Source: Emticicia soli
Lineage (GTDB): Bacteria; Bacteroidota; Bacteroidia; Cytophagales; Spirosomataceae
Direction of reading: 5' to 3'
Length of the DNA: 64,000 nt
NCBI RefSeq assembly: GCF_037860775.1
Contig: NZ_JBBEWC010000017.1
Coordinates: forward strand, 1-64,000
Part shown: one piece after another, positions 37,935 through 47,852 of the stretch
Position numbering within the stretch: the stretch's first letter is position 1
Layout of the letters: every line of letters starts with the position of its first letter
Notes under the pieces: generated by a model
Told to the model about the DNA's origin: nothing
Seen by the model: only the letters and a program-made list of their open reading frames with translations
Database searches by the model: none
Position numbers and translations under genes: made by a program

Positions 37935-38138
37935 ATGAAAGGAAAAATGAAAAAAATACCTTACCAGTTAAATCAATTTCAATGGAAAGTTAGCATCAAT
38001 GTGATTGATGGCTTTAGTGAAGAGCGTATCTACGAGGATTCGGACGATGAATTTTATGAAGAAGCATACGATGGAGATGATTTTGATGAAGATTACGAGG
38101 ACGAACGCTCTATTAAAGAGATGAAACTCGCCGCTTGA
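37935..38138 (+). CDS. Small acidic protein, unknown function
   Basis: 67 residues. The N-terminal third is basic or neutral (MKKIPYQLNQFQWKVSIN), and the rest is very acidic (YEDSDDEFYEEAYDGDDFDE). The start may be the first ATG or the one four codons later. No homolog is recognised. It lies 150 bases upstream of the phosphoesterase gene on the same strand without a hairpin between them. Confidence 0.55.
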   Translation: MKGKMKKIPYQLNQFQWKVSINVIDGFSEERIYEDSDDEFYEEAYDGDDFDEDYEDERSIKEMKLAA

Positions 38139-38287
38139 TGAAGTTTAATACATACGTTATTATAGTTTGTTTAGGTTAATTGATTGAAGATTAGCAGAGG
38201 AATTTTTCTTCTGCTTTATTTTTTTCTTTACATTTTGGTAATCTGTTCTTAATCAATACTTTATAAACATTGCGGATATTTGTTAAC

Positions 38288-39121
38288 ATGAACAAGGGAA
38301 AACATTTTCGTACAATCGTGCTTTCAGACCTCCACTTAGGAACAAGTGGCTGCAAAGCCAAAGAGGTAACCGAGTTTCTTAAACAATACCGCTGTGAACG
38401 CCTCATTCTTAATGGCGATATTATTGATGGCTGGCAACTAAAGAAATACGGTAACTGGAAGAAAAAACATACTGCATTTTTTAGAGTTGTGCTAAAAAAG
38501 ATGGACAAGCATGATACCAAAGTGATTTATCTGCGTGGTAATCATGACGATTTTCTTGACCAGATTCTTCCGCTGGTTGTTGGACGCCAATTCCAGATAC
38601 GCCGTGATTACATTCTAAAATCAGGCGATAAGCGATTCTATGTTACACATGGCGATGTTTTCGATAGCATCACCACAAACATGAAATGGCTTGCTCACCT
38701 AGGCGATTTGGGCTATACTTTCTTACTATGGCTTAATAAAAACTACAACAAATATCGTGAGTGGAGAGGTTTACCTTATTTCTCTCTATCGCAACAGGTA
38801 AAACAGGCGGTTAAACTCGCTGTTAATTATGTAACCGATTTTGAAGAAAAACTTGCCGAATTAGCCAAAGCCAAAAACTGCGATGGTATCATCTGCGGGC
38901 ATATTCACCAACCTGCTATCCGTGAGATAGATGGCGTATTATACCTTAACTCCGGCGACTGGGTAGAGACGATGTCGGCACTGGTAGAAGATTTTGATGG
39001 CAATTGGAGCTTGGTTTATTACTCAGTAAGTGACTGCCAGACTGAAGAAGAACCAGAAGAAGAGACCGAAGAAACCAAAGAAGAACGTTTTGTTTTACCA
39101 AGAATAGCAGCAACTCTATGA
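38288..39121 (+). CDS. UDP-2,3-diacylglucosamine diphosphatase-like metallophosphoesterase
   Basis: A 277-residue calcineurin-type phosphoesterase of the LpxH-like group. The start is the ATG at 38288; the open frame begins six codons earlier at a TTG. Metal-binding motifs are LSDLHLG, NGDIIDGW, LRGNHDD, VTHGDVFD and GHIHQPA. LpxH enzymes split UDP-2,3-diacylglucosamine in lipid A synthesis, but the relatives in this group with a C-terminal acidic tail (EEEPEEETEETKEE) may act on other substrates. Its stop overlaps the start of the next gene by four bases, which indicates translational coupling to a glycosyltransferase. Confidence 0.88.
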   Translation: MNKGKHFRTIVLSDLHLGTSGCKAKEVTEFLKQYRCERLILNGDIIDGWQLKKYGNWKKKHTAFFRVVLKKMDKHDTKVIYLRGNHDDFLDQILPLVVGRQFQIRRDYILKSGDKRFYVTHGDVFDSITTNMKWLAHLGDLGYTFLLWLNKNYNKYREWRGLPYFSLSQQVKQAVKLAVNYVTDFEEKLAELAKAKNCDGIICGHIHQPAIREIDGVLYLNSGDWVETMSALVEDFDGNWSLVYYSVSDCQTEEEPEEETEETKEERFVLPRIAATL

Positions 39122-40296
39122 GGTTTTTGTTAATTGTACAGGGAGAAGGCCGTGGACACCTGACCCAAGCCATTGCTCTGACCGACATATTAGAGAAAAA
39201 CGGGCACACAGTAGCCGGTGCCCTGATAGGTACTGCTACGGGCAGAGAAATACCCGCTTTCTTTACCGAAAATTTTAATAAGACAATTATTTCGTTTTCT
39301 AGTCCTTATCTGGCTTATTGCCAGAAAACAAAGGCGCTTGATATACCCAAAACCATAAGCAATACACTTCTGAACCTGCGTGCTTATTTACGTAGTCTAA
39401 AAAAAATTCAACAGCATATTGAAGAACTGAACCCTGACGTTATCATTAATTTTTATGATGTTCTAGGCGGAATGCACCATTTCTTGTTCAGGCCTAAAGT
39501 ACCAATGATATGTATTGCGCACCAATATTTATTGCTTCATCCCAATTTTCACCACCCTAAAAACCACTGGTTAGACAAACTATTGGTAAACACCAATACC
39601 CGTATTACCGCCTTAGGTGCCTCTAAAAAACTGGCTTTATCGTTTACTCCTTTTGAAGACGATAAAGCCCAGAAAATTTTCACGATCCCCCCGCTACTAC
39701 GTTCTGAGCTTTCAAAGCTTAAAACCGAAACACACAATTACTTACTGGCCTATGTAACGCAATATTCGTTGGCCGAACAATTAATGGCTTGGCATGATAA
39801 AAACCCAACGGTTGAACTGCACTGTTTTTGGGATAACCCCAATTACAGCGACACTTATCAGTATTCGCCTAAGTTGCACTTTCACAAAATCAATGGCAGA
39901 AAGTTTCTTGAAATGATGCAAAACTGCCAGGGATTAGTTACCACCGCAGGTTTTGAGTCGGTTTGCGAAGCCATGTATTTAGGCAAACCTACATTGATGA
40001 TTCCTGTACCTAAACACTACGAACAAGCCTGCAATGCCATAGATGCCAAAAGAGCAGGAGCAGGCATTGCTGCAAAAAGCTTTGATTTAACATCGTTCAT
40101 TAATTATTTACCCACACACACCGACATAAGCCCCGAATTTAAGGCTTGGCATAGCCGCAGTGCTTTTATCTTTTTAAGAGAGATAGAAAGCCTTTTCGAT
40201 ACCCACAGCGCAGTGCGTATGCGTCGTCGTGAGTTAGTGCCACAATTTGTTAAACGTTTTGCTCTGGCCCTAGTATCGCCTTTATCTAGGCATTAA
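39118..40296 (+). CDS. GT-B fold glycosyltransferase, MurG/MGDG-synthase-like
   Basis: A 392-residue protein starting VQGEGRGHLTQAIALTDIL, the glycine-rich loop and His of GT-B transferases of the MurG/UGT type. The C-terminal half has the sugar-nucleotide region TTAGFESVCEAMYLGKPTLMIPVPKHYEQACNA. No membrane span. It probably glycosylates a lipid or polyprenyl acceptor at the inner membrane (inference). The ATGA overlap with the phosphoesterase gene suggests the two act on the same envelope lipid. Confidence 0.85.
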   Translation: MRFLLIVQGEGRGHLTQAIALTDILEKNGHTVAGALIGTATGREIPAFFTENFNKTIISFSSPYLAYCQKTKALDIPKTISNTLLNLRAYLRSLKKIQQHIEELNPDVIINFYDVLGGMHHFLFRPKVPMICIAHQYLLLHPNFHHPKNHWLDKLLVNTNTRITALGASKKLALSFTPFEDDKAQKIFTIPPLLRSELSKLKTETHNYLLAYVTQYSLAEQLMAWHDKNPTVELHCFWDNPNYSDTYQYSPKLHFHKINGRKFLEMMQNCQGLVTTAGFESVCEAMYLGKPTLMIPVPKHYEQACNAIDAKRAGAGIAAKSFDLTSFINYLPTHTDISPEFKAWHSRSAFIFLREIESLFDTHSAVRMRRRELVPQFVKRFALALVSPLSRH

Positions 40297-40370
40297 AAAT
40301 ATTGACTCATGCAGTGTCACCAATAGAAAATCTGCTGTTCAAACCAATAGTCATGAAAACAGTATATTAA

Positions 40371-40397
40371 AAAAGACGGGAGTTTTTCCCGTCTTTT
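40371..40397. terminator. Bidirectional terminator
   Basis: AAAAGACGGG (40371-40380) pairs with CCCGTCTTTT (40388-40397) around loop AGTTTTT, between two convergent genes. It is U-rich on both sides. Confidence 0.88.
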
Positions 40398-40427
40398 AGT
40401 TTATAGCCTATCTATAAAGCAACTCTA

Positions 40428-41495
40428 CTATTTCATCACGCTTTTTACTTCTTTACCAATCTCTTTTCCGTTCTGAAAATCATACCCTAAAAACTTAGCG
40501 GCCGTTTTGGCTAGCTGATTCTGAAACAACTGGCCTTCCGTTTTGATTTCTCCTAGCGCCGGAGTATCCGGCCCTATTACGGCAAACCAAATCTGGTAGC
40601 AATCAGACACTCTTTGCCCGTGGCTTGTCCATTGTGCTTTGTTTTTATCGCCTCTGCCGTGGTCTGTTGTGATAATAAAAGTAGTTTTATCTTTATATTG
40701 AGGTGTGCTTTGGCAGTATTTCCACAAATCGCCAATGAATTTATCTACTGTATTGGCAGCATAAAGATACTCGTCGTATTTAGCCTCATGCGCAAACTCA
40801 TCGGTTTCATCAAACGACAAAAAGAAAACCTTTGGATTGTTTTTCTTGATGTATTCTTTAGCCAGATAATAAGTAATAAAATCATGACGGTCACTGGCTT
40901 GGCTAGGGTAAGTAGATTGAATTTCGTTAAGCAAGGCTTCTTTATCTGTAAGTTTGCCTTCTACTAATTCTCTGCCTGCATTTACCGGAATACCGCTACG
41001 TGGTTCGTTAATGATATAAGGAAACACATCCCAAGTACCATAAGCGGCTACTTTGCCTTTCAGGTTTTTCTGCTGATTCAAAAACTCTAATACCGTAACG
41101 TTTTCGTTGAGTTTCTTATCATTAGAGTTTACTTTATCATCCGGATAACCCGTCAGAATCTCGTTATAGCCCGGATACGAAAACCAGTAAGGATTCAAAA
41201 CATTTACTTTATTGTTGTGCCAACGGTTCCCATATATCTGGCCTTCTTTGGCAATTGTATTCCAGAAGAAAGGCAATAGTTTTTTTCTTCTTTCTTCAAG
41301 CGTATCAGAACCGAAAGTCTTCTTTAAATTGTCGTGGTTTCTTACAAATTCTTTTTTGTTCAACAGAGCCGAATCAATCCCGCCGAACATTTCCTGCCAA
41401 CGAAAACCGTCAGTTGTGATAATAAATACATTCTCGGTTTTGTTCTGAGCAAATACCTCAACCGTTAAAAAAAGCAACAAGAGTAATTTCTTCAT
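40428..41495 (-). CDS. Exported alkaline-phosphatase-superfamily phosphodiesterase/hydrolase
   Basis: 355 residues with a signal peptide (MKKLLLLLFLTVEVFAQ). Metal site and nucleophile region are FIITTDGFRWQEMFGG, then FSYPGYNEILTGYPDD, SFDETDEFAHEAKYDEYL, and IITTDHGRGDKNKAQWTSHG, the two-zinc-ion pattern of nucleotide pyrophosphatase/phosphodiesterase and phosphonoacetate-hydrolase relatives. It acts in the periplasm or on the cell surface on phospho- or phosphono-compounds; substrate not determined. It is 82 bases downstream of the PhnZ-like gene on the same strand and may share its transcript. Confidence 0.87.
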   Translation of the reverse strand: MKKLLLLLFLTVEVFAQNKTENVFIITTDGFRWQEMFGGIDSALLNKKEFVRNHDNLKKTFGSDTLEERRKKLLPFFWNTIAKEGQIYGNRWHNNKVNVLNPYWFSYPGYNEILTGYPDDKVNSNDKKLNENVTVLEFLNQQKNLKGKVAAYGTWDVFPYIINEPRSGIPVNAGRELVEGKLTDKEALLNEIQSTYPSQASDRHDFITYYLAKEYIKKNNPKVFFLSFDETDEFAHEAKYDEYLYAANTVDKFIGDLWKYCQSTPQYKDKTTFIITTDHGRGDKNKAQWTSHGQRVSDCYQIWFAVIGPDTPALGEIKTEGQLFQNQLAKTAAKFLGYDFQNGKEIGKEVKSVMK

Positions 41496-41576
41496 AGTAA
41501 ATAGATGTTTTAGGTGATATTTTGTGAGGAGTCAACAAAGTACTAAATTTATATACTAAGCCCGAAATCAAAAGGC

Positions 41577-42143
41577 TTAATTCTTACTTAAATAATTCTG
41601 AATTAATGAAAGGAAATGTGCCAGCTCTGGCAATTGCTGATGCTCTACCTTTGCAGCTTCGTCCCATCGGCGCATCCGAATGATGACATCAAAATAAGGG
41701 TTCTTTTCAAACGCTTCGGCTTCTTGCTGCTCCATTTTTCCGCCCTGAAACTCTAATGTGTGTTTACTGGCATCAGAAAGGTTGTTATAATAGGCAGGAT
41801 TGGCATAACACAGATAACGCTTTGCATTTACATGGTTCTCGACCAACACAGCTATTTTATCAGAGAATCCTCTTTCCCTTAGCCAATCGGCAGCTACACC
41901 TTCGTGGTCTTTACGGCCGTAGGCTTCCATTAGTTCGGTTTCTGAGCTGGCAGGCAACAAGTGGCCTATGTCGTGCAGAAAAGCAGCTATCTGCACCTCA
42001 TCATCAAAACCCGATTTCTGAGCCAGAATGGCCGACTGCGCAGCGTGTTCAAACTGGCTTATGGGTTCGCCGTAATATTGTTCATCGCCCTGCGACAAGA
42101 ATATTTCACGAATCTCATTAATAACTTTGCTAATGTCTGTCAT
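41577..42143 (-). CDS. PhnZ-like HD-domain oxygenase (aminophosphonate C-P cleavage)
   Basis: 188 residues. HD-domain ligands are His33 (QFEHAAQ), His57-Asp58 (FLHDIGH), His80 (KDHEG), His104 (ENHVNAKR) and Asp161 (RRWDEAAK). It also has Tyr23 and Glu26 in QYYGEP. As I recall the family, this Tyr/Glu pair and spacing mark PhnZ and TmpB, mixed-valence di-iron oxygenases that cleave 1-hydroxy-2-aminoethylphosphonate or its trimethyl form to glycine or betaine and phosphate. PhnY, the 2-oxoglutarate hydroxylase that makes the substrate, is not in the window. The SusCD operon ends just upstream on the same strand with a terminator between. Annotation as a general HD protein would be the cautious alternative. 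Confidence 0.8.
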   Translation of the reverse strand: MTDISKVINEIREIFLSQGDEQYYGEPISQFEHAAQSAILAQKSGFDDEVQIAAFLHDIGHLLPASSETELMEAYGRKDHEGVAADWLRERGFSDKIAVLVENHVNAKRYLCYANPAYYNNLSDASKHTLEFQGGKMEQQEAEAFEKNPYFDVIIRMRRWDEAAKVEHQQLPELAHFLSLIQNYLSKN

Positions 42144-42172
42144 CTTGATTTATGAGTATCAGGTTCAATTAA

Positions 42173-42201
42173 AAAGTAGCGGAACAACGCTCCGCTACTT
42201 T
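42173..42201 (-). terminator. Terminator of the SusCD operon
   Basis: AAAGTAGCGGA (42173-42183) pairs with TCCGCTACTTT (42191-42201) around a 7-base loop. It is placed 28 bases after the SusD stop on the minus strand and followed by T-rich sequence. Read-through would reach the PhnZ-like gene 30 bases on. Confidence 0.88.
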
Positions 42202-42228
42202 AGTCTCTTACCTATGATGTACAAAAAA

Positions 42229-43824
42229 CTATTTCATTATCCAAACAGCATCATTGATATCGTCTTTACCACCATATTGGCTCTGAATAGCAGCATTGTA
42301 GTTTGTGGTATTTGTAGTACGCTCTGAAAGCGGATACTGCCAACGAATAGCAATACGGTTTGAGTTACCATTACCTACACCCGTTTCAAATTTAGGGAAA
42401 CCAGTACGTCTCCAGTTAAAATAAGCTTCCATTCCTGAGTTCATAAAGAATGCTGCATATTTCTGGCTAACAATCTGCTGTAAACCTTTAGTGGTTTTAC
42501 CTGCATATTTTACCATATCCTGGTTGTAATATGTATCAAAACTAAAGTTAATCGTGTAGTTGGCCAAATCACTAGCAGCTCTACCACCTGTTTTTGAGTA
42601 GGTCATGGTGTTTACTCCTTCTTTTACTCCGTAGAAACTCATTGAAGCCTGAATACCTTTTTTGTACCATGCTTCTGCATCGCCTGTTCCCCAGCTATGG
42701 TGATAAGCCTCTGCAATGTTGAAACACATTTCAGGGTAACCAACAATAAAAGTATTTTCACCAGTATAATTGCTGTAATAACGTGAGCGATTCTGGAACG
42801 AGTAAAGACCAGGAGCAAAACCAGCCCCATTGTCTCTTCCGGCTTTGTCTGACATATCAGCTAAGTCTTCTGCTGAGCTTGCACCTACAAACGCAGTATA
42901 GTCTGATGGCAATTTACCGGCTTTTAGTTGGCCACCTGCAGGCTCACATGTAATCATTACACGTGGGTCGTTCATTGTTGACAATAACTCAACATAGGTT
43001 TTTGCCATGTTTTGGCGGGTAGCATCAAAACCGAAGTTATCAGGGTTTGACGGATACTTGTTGAATTGGTTGTATCTGAACTCAAGGTTGTCTTCTAAAC
43101 CAGCCAATAAAGGGTATTTAGTAGGGTTACCCAACATTTCGGCAAAGCGTGCTTTTATGTTCAATTCGGTATCAGCTTCTTTTTTACTAAGCAAAACCAA
43201 TATTCTTAGTTTGTAAGCATTTACTACTTTCTGCCATTTACGAAGGTCTCCACCGAAGTAGAAATCACCAGCTACAGTTGCTTGTCCTTGTGTAATCAAA
43301 GAAGCCATATTATCATTGGCTTCGTCTAACCATTTCAGAATCTGTACGTACACAGCCTTCTGCGTATCATATTTAGGTGTAGTATTTTCGATACCTTTCA
43401 ATGCTTCTGCTAAAGGTAAATCACCTACACGTTTTGCCATTTCATCAAAGAAAAACGCACGGAAAAACTTACCAAGTGCTGTATAACCGTTTACATCGGC
43501 CAAACCTGCACGTTTAGCTTCCTCTTCCATTTTAATAACGTTTTTAAGCGTATTGTAATGGTTAGGTGAGGCTGTCCAGGTATATTCGTTGGTAGCGTAG
43601 TAGTTATAGTTCGAGCAGTAGTACTGGTTCCAACGCATTTCGGCACTAAATGGGCGGCCAATGTTATTTGCCATGTCAGACTCAACACCCTGCAACACCA
43701 GCGATGCAGGAACGTTTACCGGGCGGTTAGGGTCCTTTTCAAGGTCTTCAAACGATTTTTCGCAACTGCTAAGGCTTACAGCCAGTACTGCGAAAGCTCC
43801 TGCGAATAATTTATGTATCTTCAT
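42229..43824 (-). CDS. SusD/RagB-family outer-membrane nutrient-binding lipoprotein
   Basis: A 531-residue lipoprotein with lipobox LAVSLSSC (Cys about 21). The helical TPR-like body (GYTALGKFFRAFFFDEMAKRVGDLPL; VQILKWLDEANDNMASL) and the C-terminal loop region (YFNWRRTGFPKF) fit the SusD-like_2 branch, which often has peptide or small-molecule rather than starch-like substrates. It forms the lid on the SusC channel encoded 73 bases upstream. The substrate is unknown; flanking phosphonate-type genes make a phosphonate-bearing ligand a testable idea. Confidence 0.94.
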   Translation of the reverse strand: MKIHKLFAGAFAVLAVSLSSCEKSFEDLEKDPNRPVNVPASLVLQGVESDMANNIGRPFSAEMRWNQYYCSNYNYYATNEYTWTASPNHYNTLKNVIKMEEEAKRAGLADVNGYTALGKFFRAFFFDEMAKRVGDLPLAEALKGIENTTPKYDTQKAVYVQILKWLDEANDNMASLITQGQATVAGDFYFGGDLRKWQKVVNAYKLRILVLLSKKEADTELNIKARFAEMLGNPTKYPLLAGLEDNLEFRYNQFNKYPSNPDNFGFDATRQNMAKTYVELLSTMNDPRVMITCEPAGGQLKAGKLPSDYTAFVGASSAEDLADMSDKAGRDNGAGFAPGLYSFQNRSRYYSNYTGENTFIVGYPEMCFNIAEAYHHSWGTGDAEAWYKKGIQASMSFYGVKEGVNTMTYSKTGGRAASDLANYTINFSFDTYYNQDMVKYAGKTTKGLQQIVSQKYAAFFMNSGMEAYFNWRRTGFPKFETGVGNGNSNRIAIRWQYPLSERTTNTTNYNAAIQSQYGGKDDINDAVWIMK

Positions 43825-43897
43825 TTTTAAATATTTTTATCTTAATGATGTTGAAATAAGGCTCAGAGTTTACTGAGCAATAAATTGTATCTACTGA

Positions 43898-46800
43898 TTA
43901 GAAAGTGAAATTAAGGTTAACACCGAATCTTCTTGTAGATGGTGTTTGCAGACCCGAACCACCATCGTTGATGTACTGATTCAAGTCAATATCTTTCTTC
44001 TCAGCAAAATACAATAGGTTTCTACCTACTACCGATACCGAAGCGTTTCTGATAGCTTTACCAAACCATTTTTCTGGTAATGTGTAGCCAATTACAACCT
44101 CACGTAGCATAGCAAACGAGCGGCTCATTAAGTTACCTTCGTCTGTATTGTAATAACGGCTTACATAGTCTTGTACAAATTGTTTTGTATCGTTGGTTTT
44201 GTATTGCAATTCGCCGTAGTTAGTAACCAAACCGTTAGCATCAAACTGAATAGGCACACCATTTGAAACCTGAACTCCTTGGCCAACATAAGCTCTTATA
44301 CCTTTGTAATCTTGCTCACGTGCAATACCCATTTCGCCTTGTGTAGTACCAATGTGGCGACCACCACGGTATGTTTGGCGTTGGATATAGTTAGAGATTA
44401 CCCCACCAATACGGCCATCGAACTGGAAGCTAAAGTTGATATTTTTATAGTTGAATTTGTTGTTGATACCAAACACAAATTTAGGATTAATATAACCTAA
44501 GAACTGTGCAACAGGCGTAGTAATAGGGCGGCCAGAAGCATCGTTAACGATTTCGCCTTGTGGAGTTTTTACAAATGCCGAACCGTAGAATTTATCAAGA
44601 CGGTCACCAACTTTGAAAAATGTATTAAGGTTTTCAACACCCGGGTAAATTTCTGTTAATTTCTCCTGGAAAGTTGAGTAGTTTACAACTACATCCCAGT
44701 TCAAACCATCAGGATTTTTCAATGGAGAACCTGTCAGGGCAACTTCCCAACCTCTTTTCTGAGTTTTGATACCGTTTACTAAAGCGGCTGAATAACCTGT
44801 AGTTGTAGAGATTGGTAAAGAGAAGATTCTTGGCCCTTCGTTCGATACGAAGTAAGTTACATCAAGACCGATACGGTTTTGCAAAATTCTGAAATCAAGA
44901 CCAAATTCTGATTGCGAAGTTGAGCTTGGGTTCAACAATGGGTTATTTAAAGTACCAGTAAAATATCCGGCTGGCTGGTTGTTATATGCAAATGGTGTAG
45001 AATAAACCGCAGCATTGCTATAAGCCGGACCATCGTACGGAGAATAATATTGGTCGCCGTATCCTAGTGGGTTACCATCGCCTAAGCTAGGTGTTGTACC
45101 AATAGTAGAGCGAGTTAAACCGTCTTTCACGTTAGCATACGAACCTCTCAATTTGAAGAACGAAATAACCGATGGTAGGCTTAGGTAGTCTGATAAAACT
45201 GTTGAAGCAGAAACCGACGGATAGAAGAATGTATTGTTACCTGATGGCAACGTTGAAAGTTTATCAACACGACCCGTTGTACCGATAGTAATAAAATTTT
45301 TGATGGTAAAGTCAGCAGAGTAGTAAGCTGAATTTACACGCATTGCTGAGTTGAAATTAGCAGTACGAACTGGATTAGCCGAGTTGTTGAAGTTATACAA
45401 ACCCGGTACGTTCAAATAATCGGTAGAACCAAATTGTGAGCTATACTCAAAAGTACGAATATTACCACCAGCCCAGATTTTAGCGTTTAAACCACTTACT
45501 AAATCTTTATCAAATTTCAATAATACGTCGGTATTGTTTTCAAATAAGTTACGACGGTCTTCACGGTAATCACCACGACGCTCGTCACGGCCATAAGAAC
45601 CAGCAGAATAAGGCATTTTTTCGTTACGGAACAAGTTCCATGTCGTAATTTGTGAACGAAGCGAGGCCTCAAGGTAGTCGGTAAATTTATAAGTTAAAGC
45701 AGCTTGACCGATGATGTCAGTTTTTTGGTGACCTCTCAACCACTCGTAGCTCATGAAATACGGGTTGTTATAACGTTGGTACTCTGCATATATTTGTTGG
45801 ATACCTTCTTTACCCGGTTGCCAGTAGTTACGCATATCGTCAACATCCCAGTCAGCTCCTGCCCACAAAGTCATGTTGTAGATAATTGAGTTAGGGCCGT
45901 AGTTAATATCAGGGATATTTGGCGTGTATTGTCTGTTATACTGTAAGTTCGATTGGAACGAAAGTCTGTCAGAGAATTTGTAATCTGCACTTACGTTGAA
46001 GTTAGAGATATTCAACTTTGTATTTGGAACAATACCACGTTGTGAGATTTGCGAAGTTGAGAAACGCAAGTTATATTTTTCGCCAGAAGCAGAAACCGAT
46101 ACGTTATTAGTTGATAAAATACCCGTTTGTAAGAAACGTTTCAAGTTGTCTTTACCACGGGCAATCCAAGGTGTTCCTTGTCTTACGCCAGTTACAGGGT
46201 CAACAGGGCTATCGTATTGTGGAATCAACTGACCCTCAAATTTAGGGCCCCAACCACCATCGTAGTCACCGTCGTTCAAACCACCACCTTTACCATCACC
46301 AAAAGCATAACGACCGTGGTCACCCGGGCCATACAAATCTTGCGTTTGTGGTATTGCATAAAAGCCTTTATCAAACATAGTTGAAGAGTTTACTTCAACC
46401 GAGAAACCACGTTTGTCTTTCGAGCCACGTTTGGTTGTAATCAAGATAGCACCGTTTTTACCACGGAAACCATAAAGTGCCGATGCAGAAGCACCTTTCA
46501 ATACCGAATAAGTTTCGATGTCGTCAGGGCTGATGTTCCATGTATCAGAGTTGATAGGTACACCATCAACTACGTATAAAATCTCTGTATTTCCACGTAA
46601 CGAAATGTTTGGCTTACGTAATAATTCAGGTTGTGCACCAATGGTTAAACCTGCAACTTTACCTGCCAAAGCATTGATGGCGTTTGGTTCACGTGCCTTA
46701 ACGGTAGATGCTCCATCAATTGACTGGATAGCTACCCCAATACGACGAATATCTTTTTTGATACCCAAGGCTGTTACTACTACTTCGTTCAGCGTTTTGT

Positions 46801-47101
46801 TGTCTTCTTGCAAAGTAATGTTTAGTGTAGTCTGGTTTCCTACTGTGCGTTCTTCTGTTACGAAGCCGATAGCAGAAAATACCAATACAGCGTTTGAACT
46901 AACATTGCTTAATCTGAAATTTCCGCTGGCATCAGAGTTTGTGCCTTGGTTACTGCCTTTTACTAATACGCTTACACCGGGAATCCCATCGCCATTAGCC
47001 GAAGATACCTTCCCGCTTACTGAAGTCTGTGCATAGGTTGCTTCACTGAAGAACAGACTGATCAGGAAAACTACCATGCATAATAGGAGTTGTTTTTTCA
47101 T
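43898..47101 (-). CDS. SusC/RagA-family TonB-linked outer-membrane transporter
   Basis: 1067 residues. A signal peptide is followed by a carboxypeptidase-regulatory-like domain (VSGKVSSANGDGIPGVSVLVKG), a TonB-box-like stretch (LNEVVVTALGIKKDI), a plug (INALAGKVAGLTIG; GASASALYGFRGKNGAILITTKRG) and a 22-strand barrel ending in Phe (RRFGVNLNFTF), as required for BAM insertion. It imports a ligand captured by SusD using TonB-derived energy. No ECF sigma/anti-sigma pair or hybrid regulator is adjacent, so its control is not shown by context. Confidence 0.96.
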   Translation of the reverse strand: MKKQLLLCMVVFLISLFFSEATYAQTSVSGKVSSANGDGIPGVSVLVKGSNQGTNSDASGNFRLSNVSSNAVLVFSAIGFVTEERTVGNQTTLNITLQEDNKTLNEVVVTALGIKKDIRRIGVAIQSIDGASTVKAREPNAINALAGKVAGLTIGAQPELLRKPNISLRGNTEILYVVDGVPINSDTWNISPDDIETYSVLKGASASALYGFRGKNGAILITTKRGSKDKRGFSVEVNSSTMFDKGFYAIPQTQDLYGPGDHGRYAFGDGKGGGLNDGDYDGGWGPKFEGQLIPQYDSPVDPVTGVRQGTPWIARGKDNLKRFLQTGILSTNNVSVSASGEKYNLRFSTSQISQRGIVPNTKLNISNFNVSADYKFSDRLSFQSNLQYNRQYTPNIPDINYGPNSIIYNMTLWAGADWDVDDMRNYWQPGKEGIQQIYAEYQRYNNPYFMSYEWLRGHQKTDIIGQAALTYKFTDYLEASLRSQITTWNLFRNEKMPYSAGSYGRDERRGDYREDRRNLFENNTDVLLKFDKDLVSGLNAKIWAGGNIRTFEYSSQFGSTDYLNVPGLYNFNNSANPVRTANFNSAMRVNSAYYSADFTIKNFITIGTTGRVDKLSTLPSGNNTFFYPSVSASTVLSDYLSLPSVISFFKLRGSYANVKDGLTRSTIGTTPSLGDGNPLGYGDQYYSPYDGPAYSNAAVYSTPFAYNNQPAGYFTGTLNNPLLNPSSTSQSEFGLDFRILQNRIGLDVTYFVSNEGPRIFSLPISTTTGYSAALVNGIKTQKRGWEVALTGSPLKNPDGLNWDVVVNYSTFQEKLTEIYPGVENLNTFFKVGDRLDKFYGSAFVKTPQGEIVNDASGRPITTPVAQFLGYINPKFVFGINNKFNYKNINFSFQFDGRIGGVISNYIQRQTYRGGRHIGTTQGEMGIAREQDYKGIRAYVGQGVQVSNGVPIQFDANGLVTNYGELQYKTNDTKQFVQDYVSRYYNTDEGNLMSRSFAMLREVVIGYTLPEKWFGKAIRNASVSVVGRNLLYFAEKKDIDLNQYINDGGSGLQTPSTRRFGVNLNFTF

Positions 47102-47172
47102 TGAATTTTGTTTGATTTAAAGAGAGTTATTTGTTATAAAGCTTCTAAAGGGTTAGCATGTTTTTCAGGTTG

Positions 47173-47180
47173 CAAAAGTA
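47173..47180 (-). promoter_or_regulatory. Putative -7 box of the SusCD operon
   Basis: TACTTTTG on the minus strand fits TAnnTTTG, 72 bases upstream of the SusC ATG, a leader length common for such operons. Confidence 0.45.
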
Positions 47181-47844
47181 CAATTCTTAAATTCATCGAA
47201 TATTAAGCAACAATTAAGCTATTGTTAAGTAAATGAGCGATTTACTACACTTTTCGGTACTTTTTGTGCAAAAACATGAAAAAACAGACATTTTTTAAGA
47301 ATATGAGTATTTCTACTTATACTATATTTAGTACAATTAAAATCTACTAGCAGACACGCCAAAACAGCCTATACTGCTCATGCAAACGGAGAGGTCAGAT
47401 AGTTGTTTTCTGAGTTTGAAGAATGGTTTAAATGGTGGTTGTAAAACTCTTTTTAATAATACGTTTATGTTAGCTTAAAAGCCGGTAAATCAGCAAGCGA
47501 GTAGTATCTCGGAATACGTTATTAGCAATAGGTACACTAAAAGTCTCCGATAATTATCAAATAAAAGATACGTGTTTGGGTACTAGCGAGTGGTTTCTTT
47601 TCATAATAGGCATTTTAGTTTTTAAAATTGGTGTTAAGCTCTACTTGGCTGTAGGGTTCAGCACTCGAATTTATTACCTTTTTTTACTAAAAAAAATGTC
47701 CTTCTTAATTTTTTTTAATATTTTTTTAATATTAACTCAGGCTTCATAAAGCACTTATTAAAAGGTAATTCTTGTTAACTTGTGCATCACAATTAGTTTA
47801 CTAAAACATAACATAGCAATCTGATTTTATTCTTGGCATACTTG

Positions 47845-47852
47845 TAGTTTTG
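47845..47852 (+). promoter_or_regulatory. -7 box that decides the glutaminase-like start
   Basis: TAGTTTTG fits TAnnTTTG. Its last bases are the TTG that opens the longest frame (47850), so translation from there is unlikely; the ATG at 47874 is 21 bases downstream. Confidence 0.5.
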
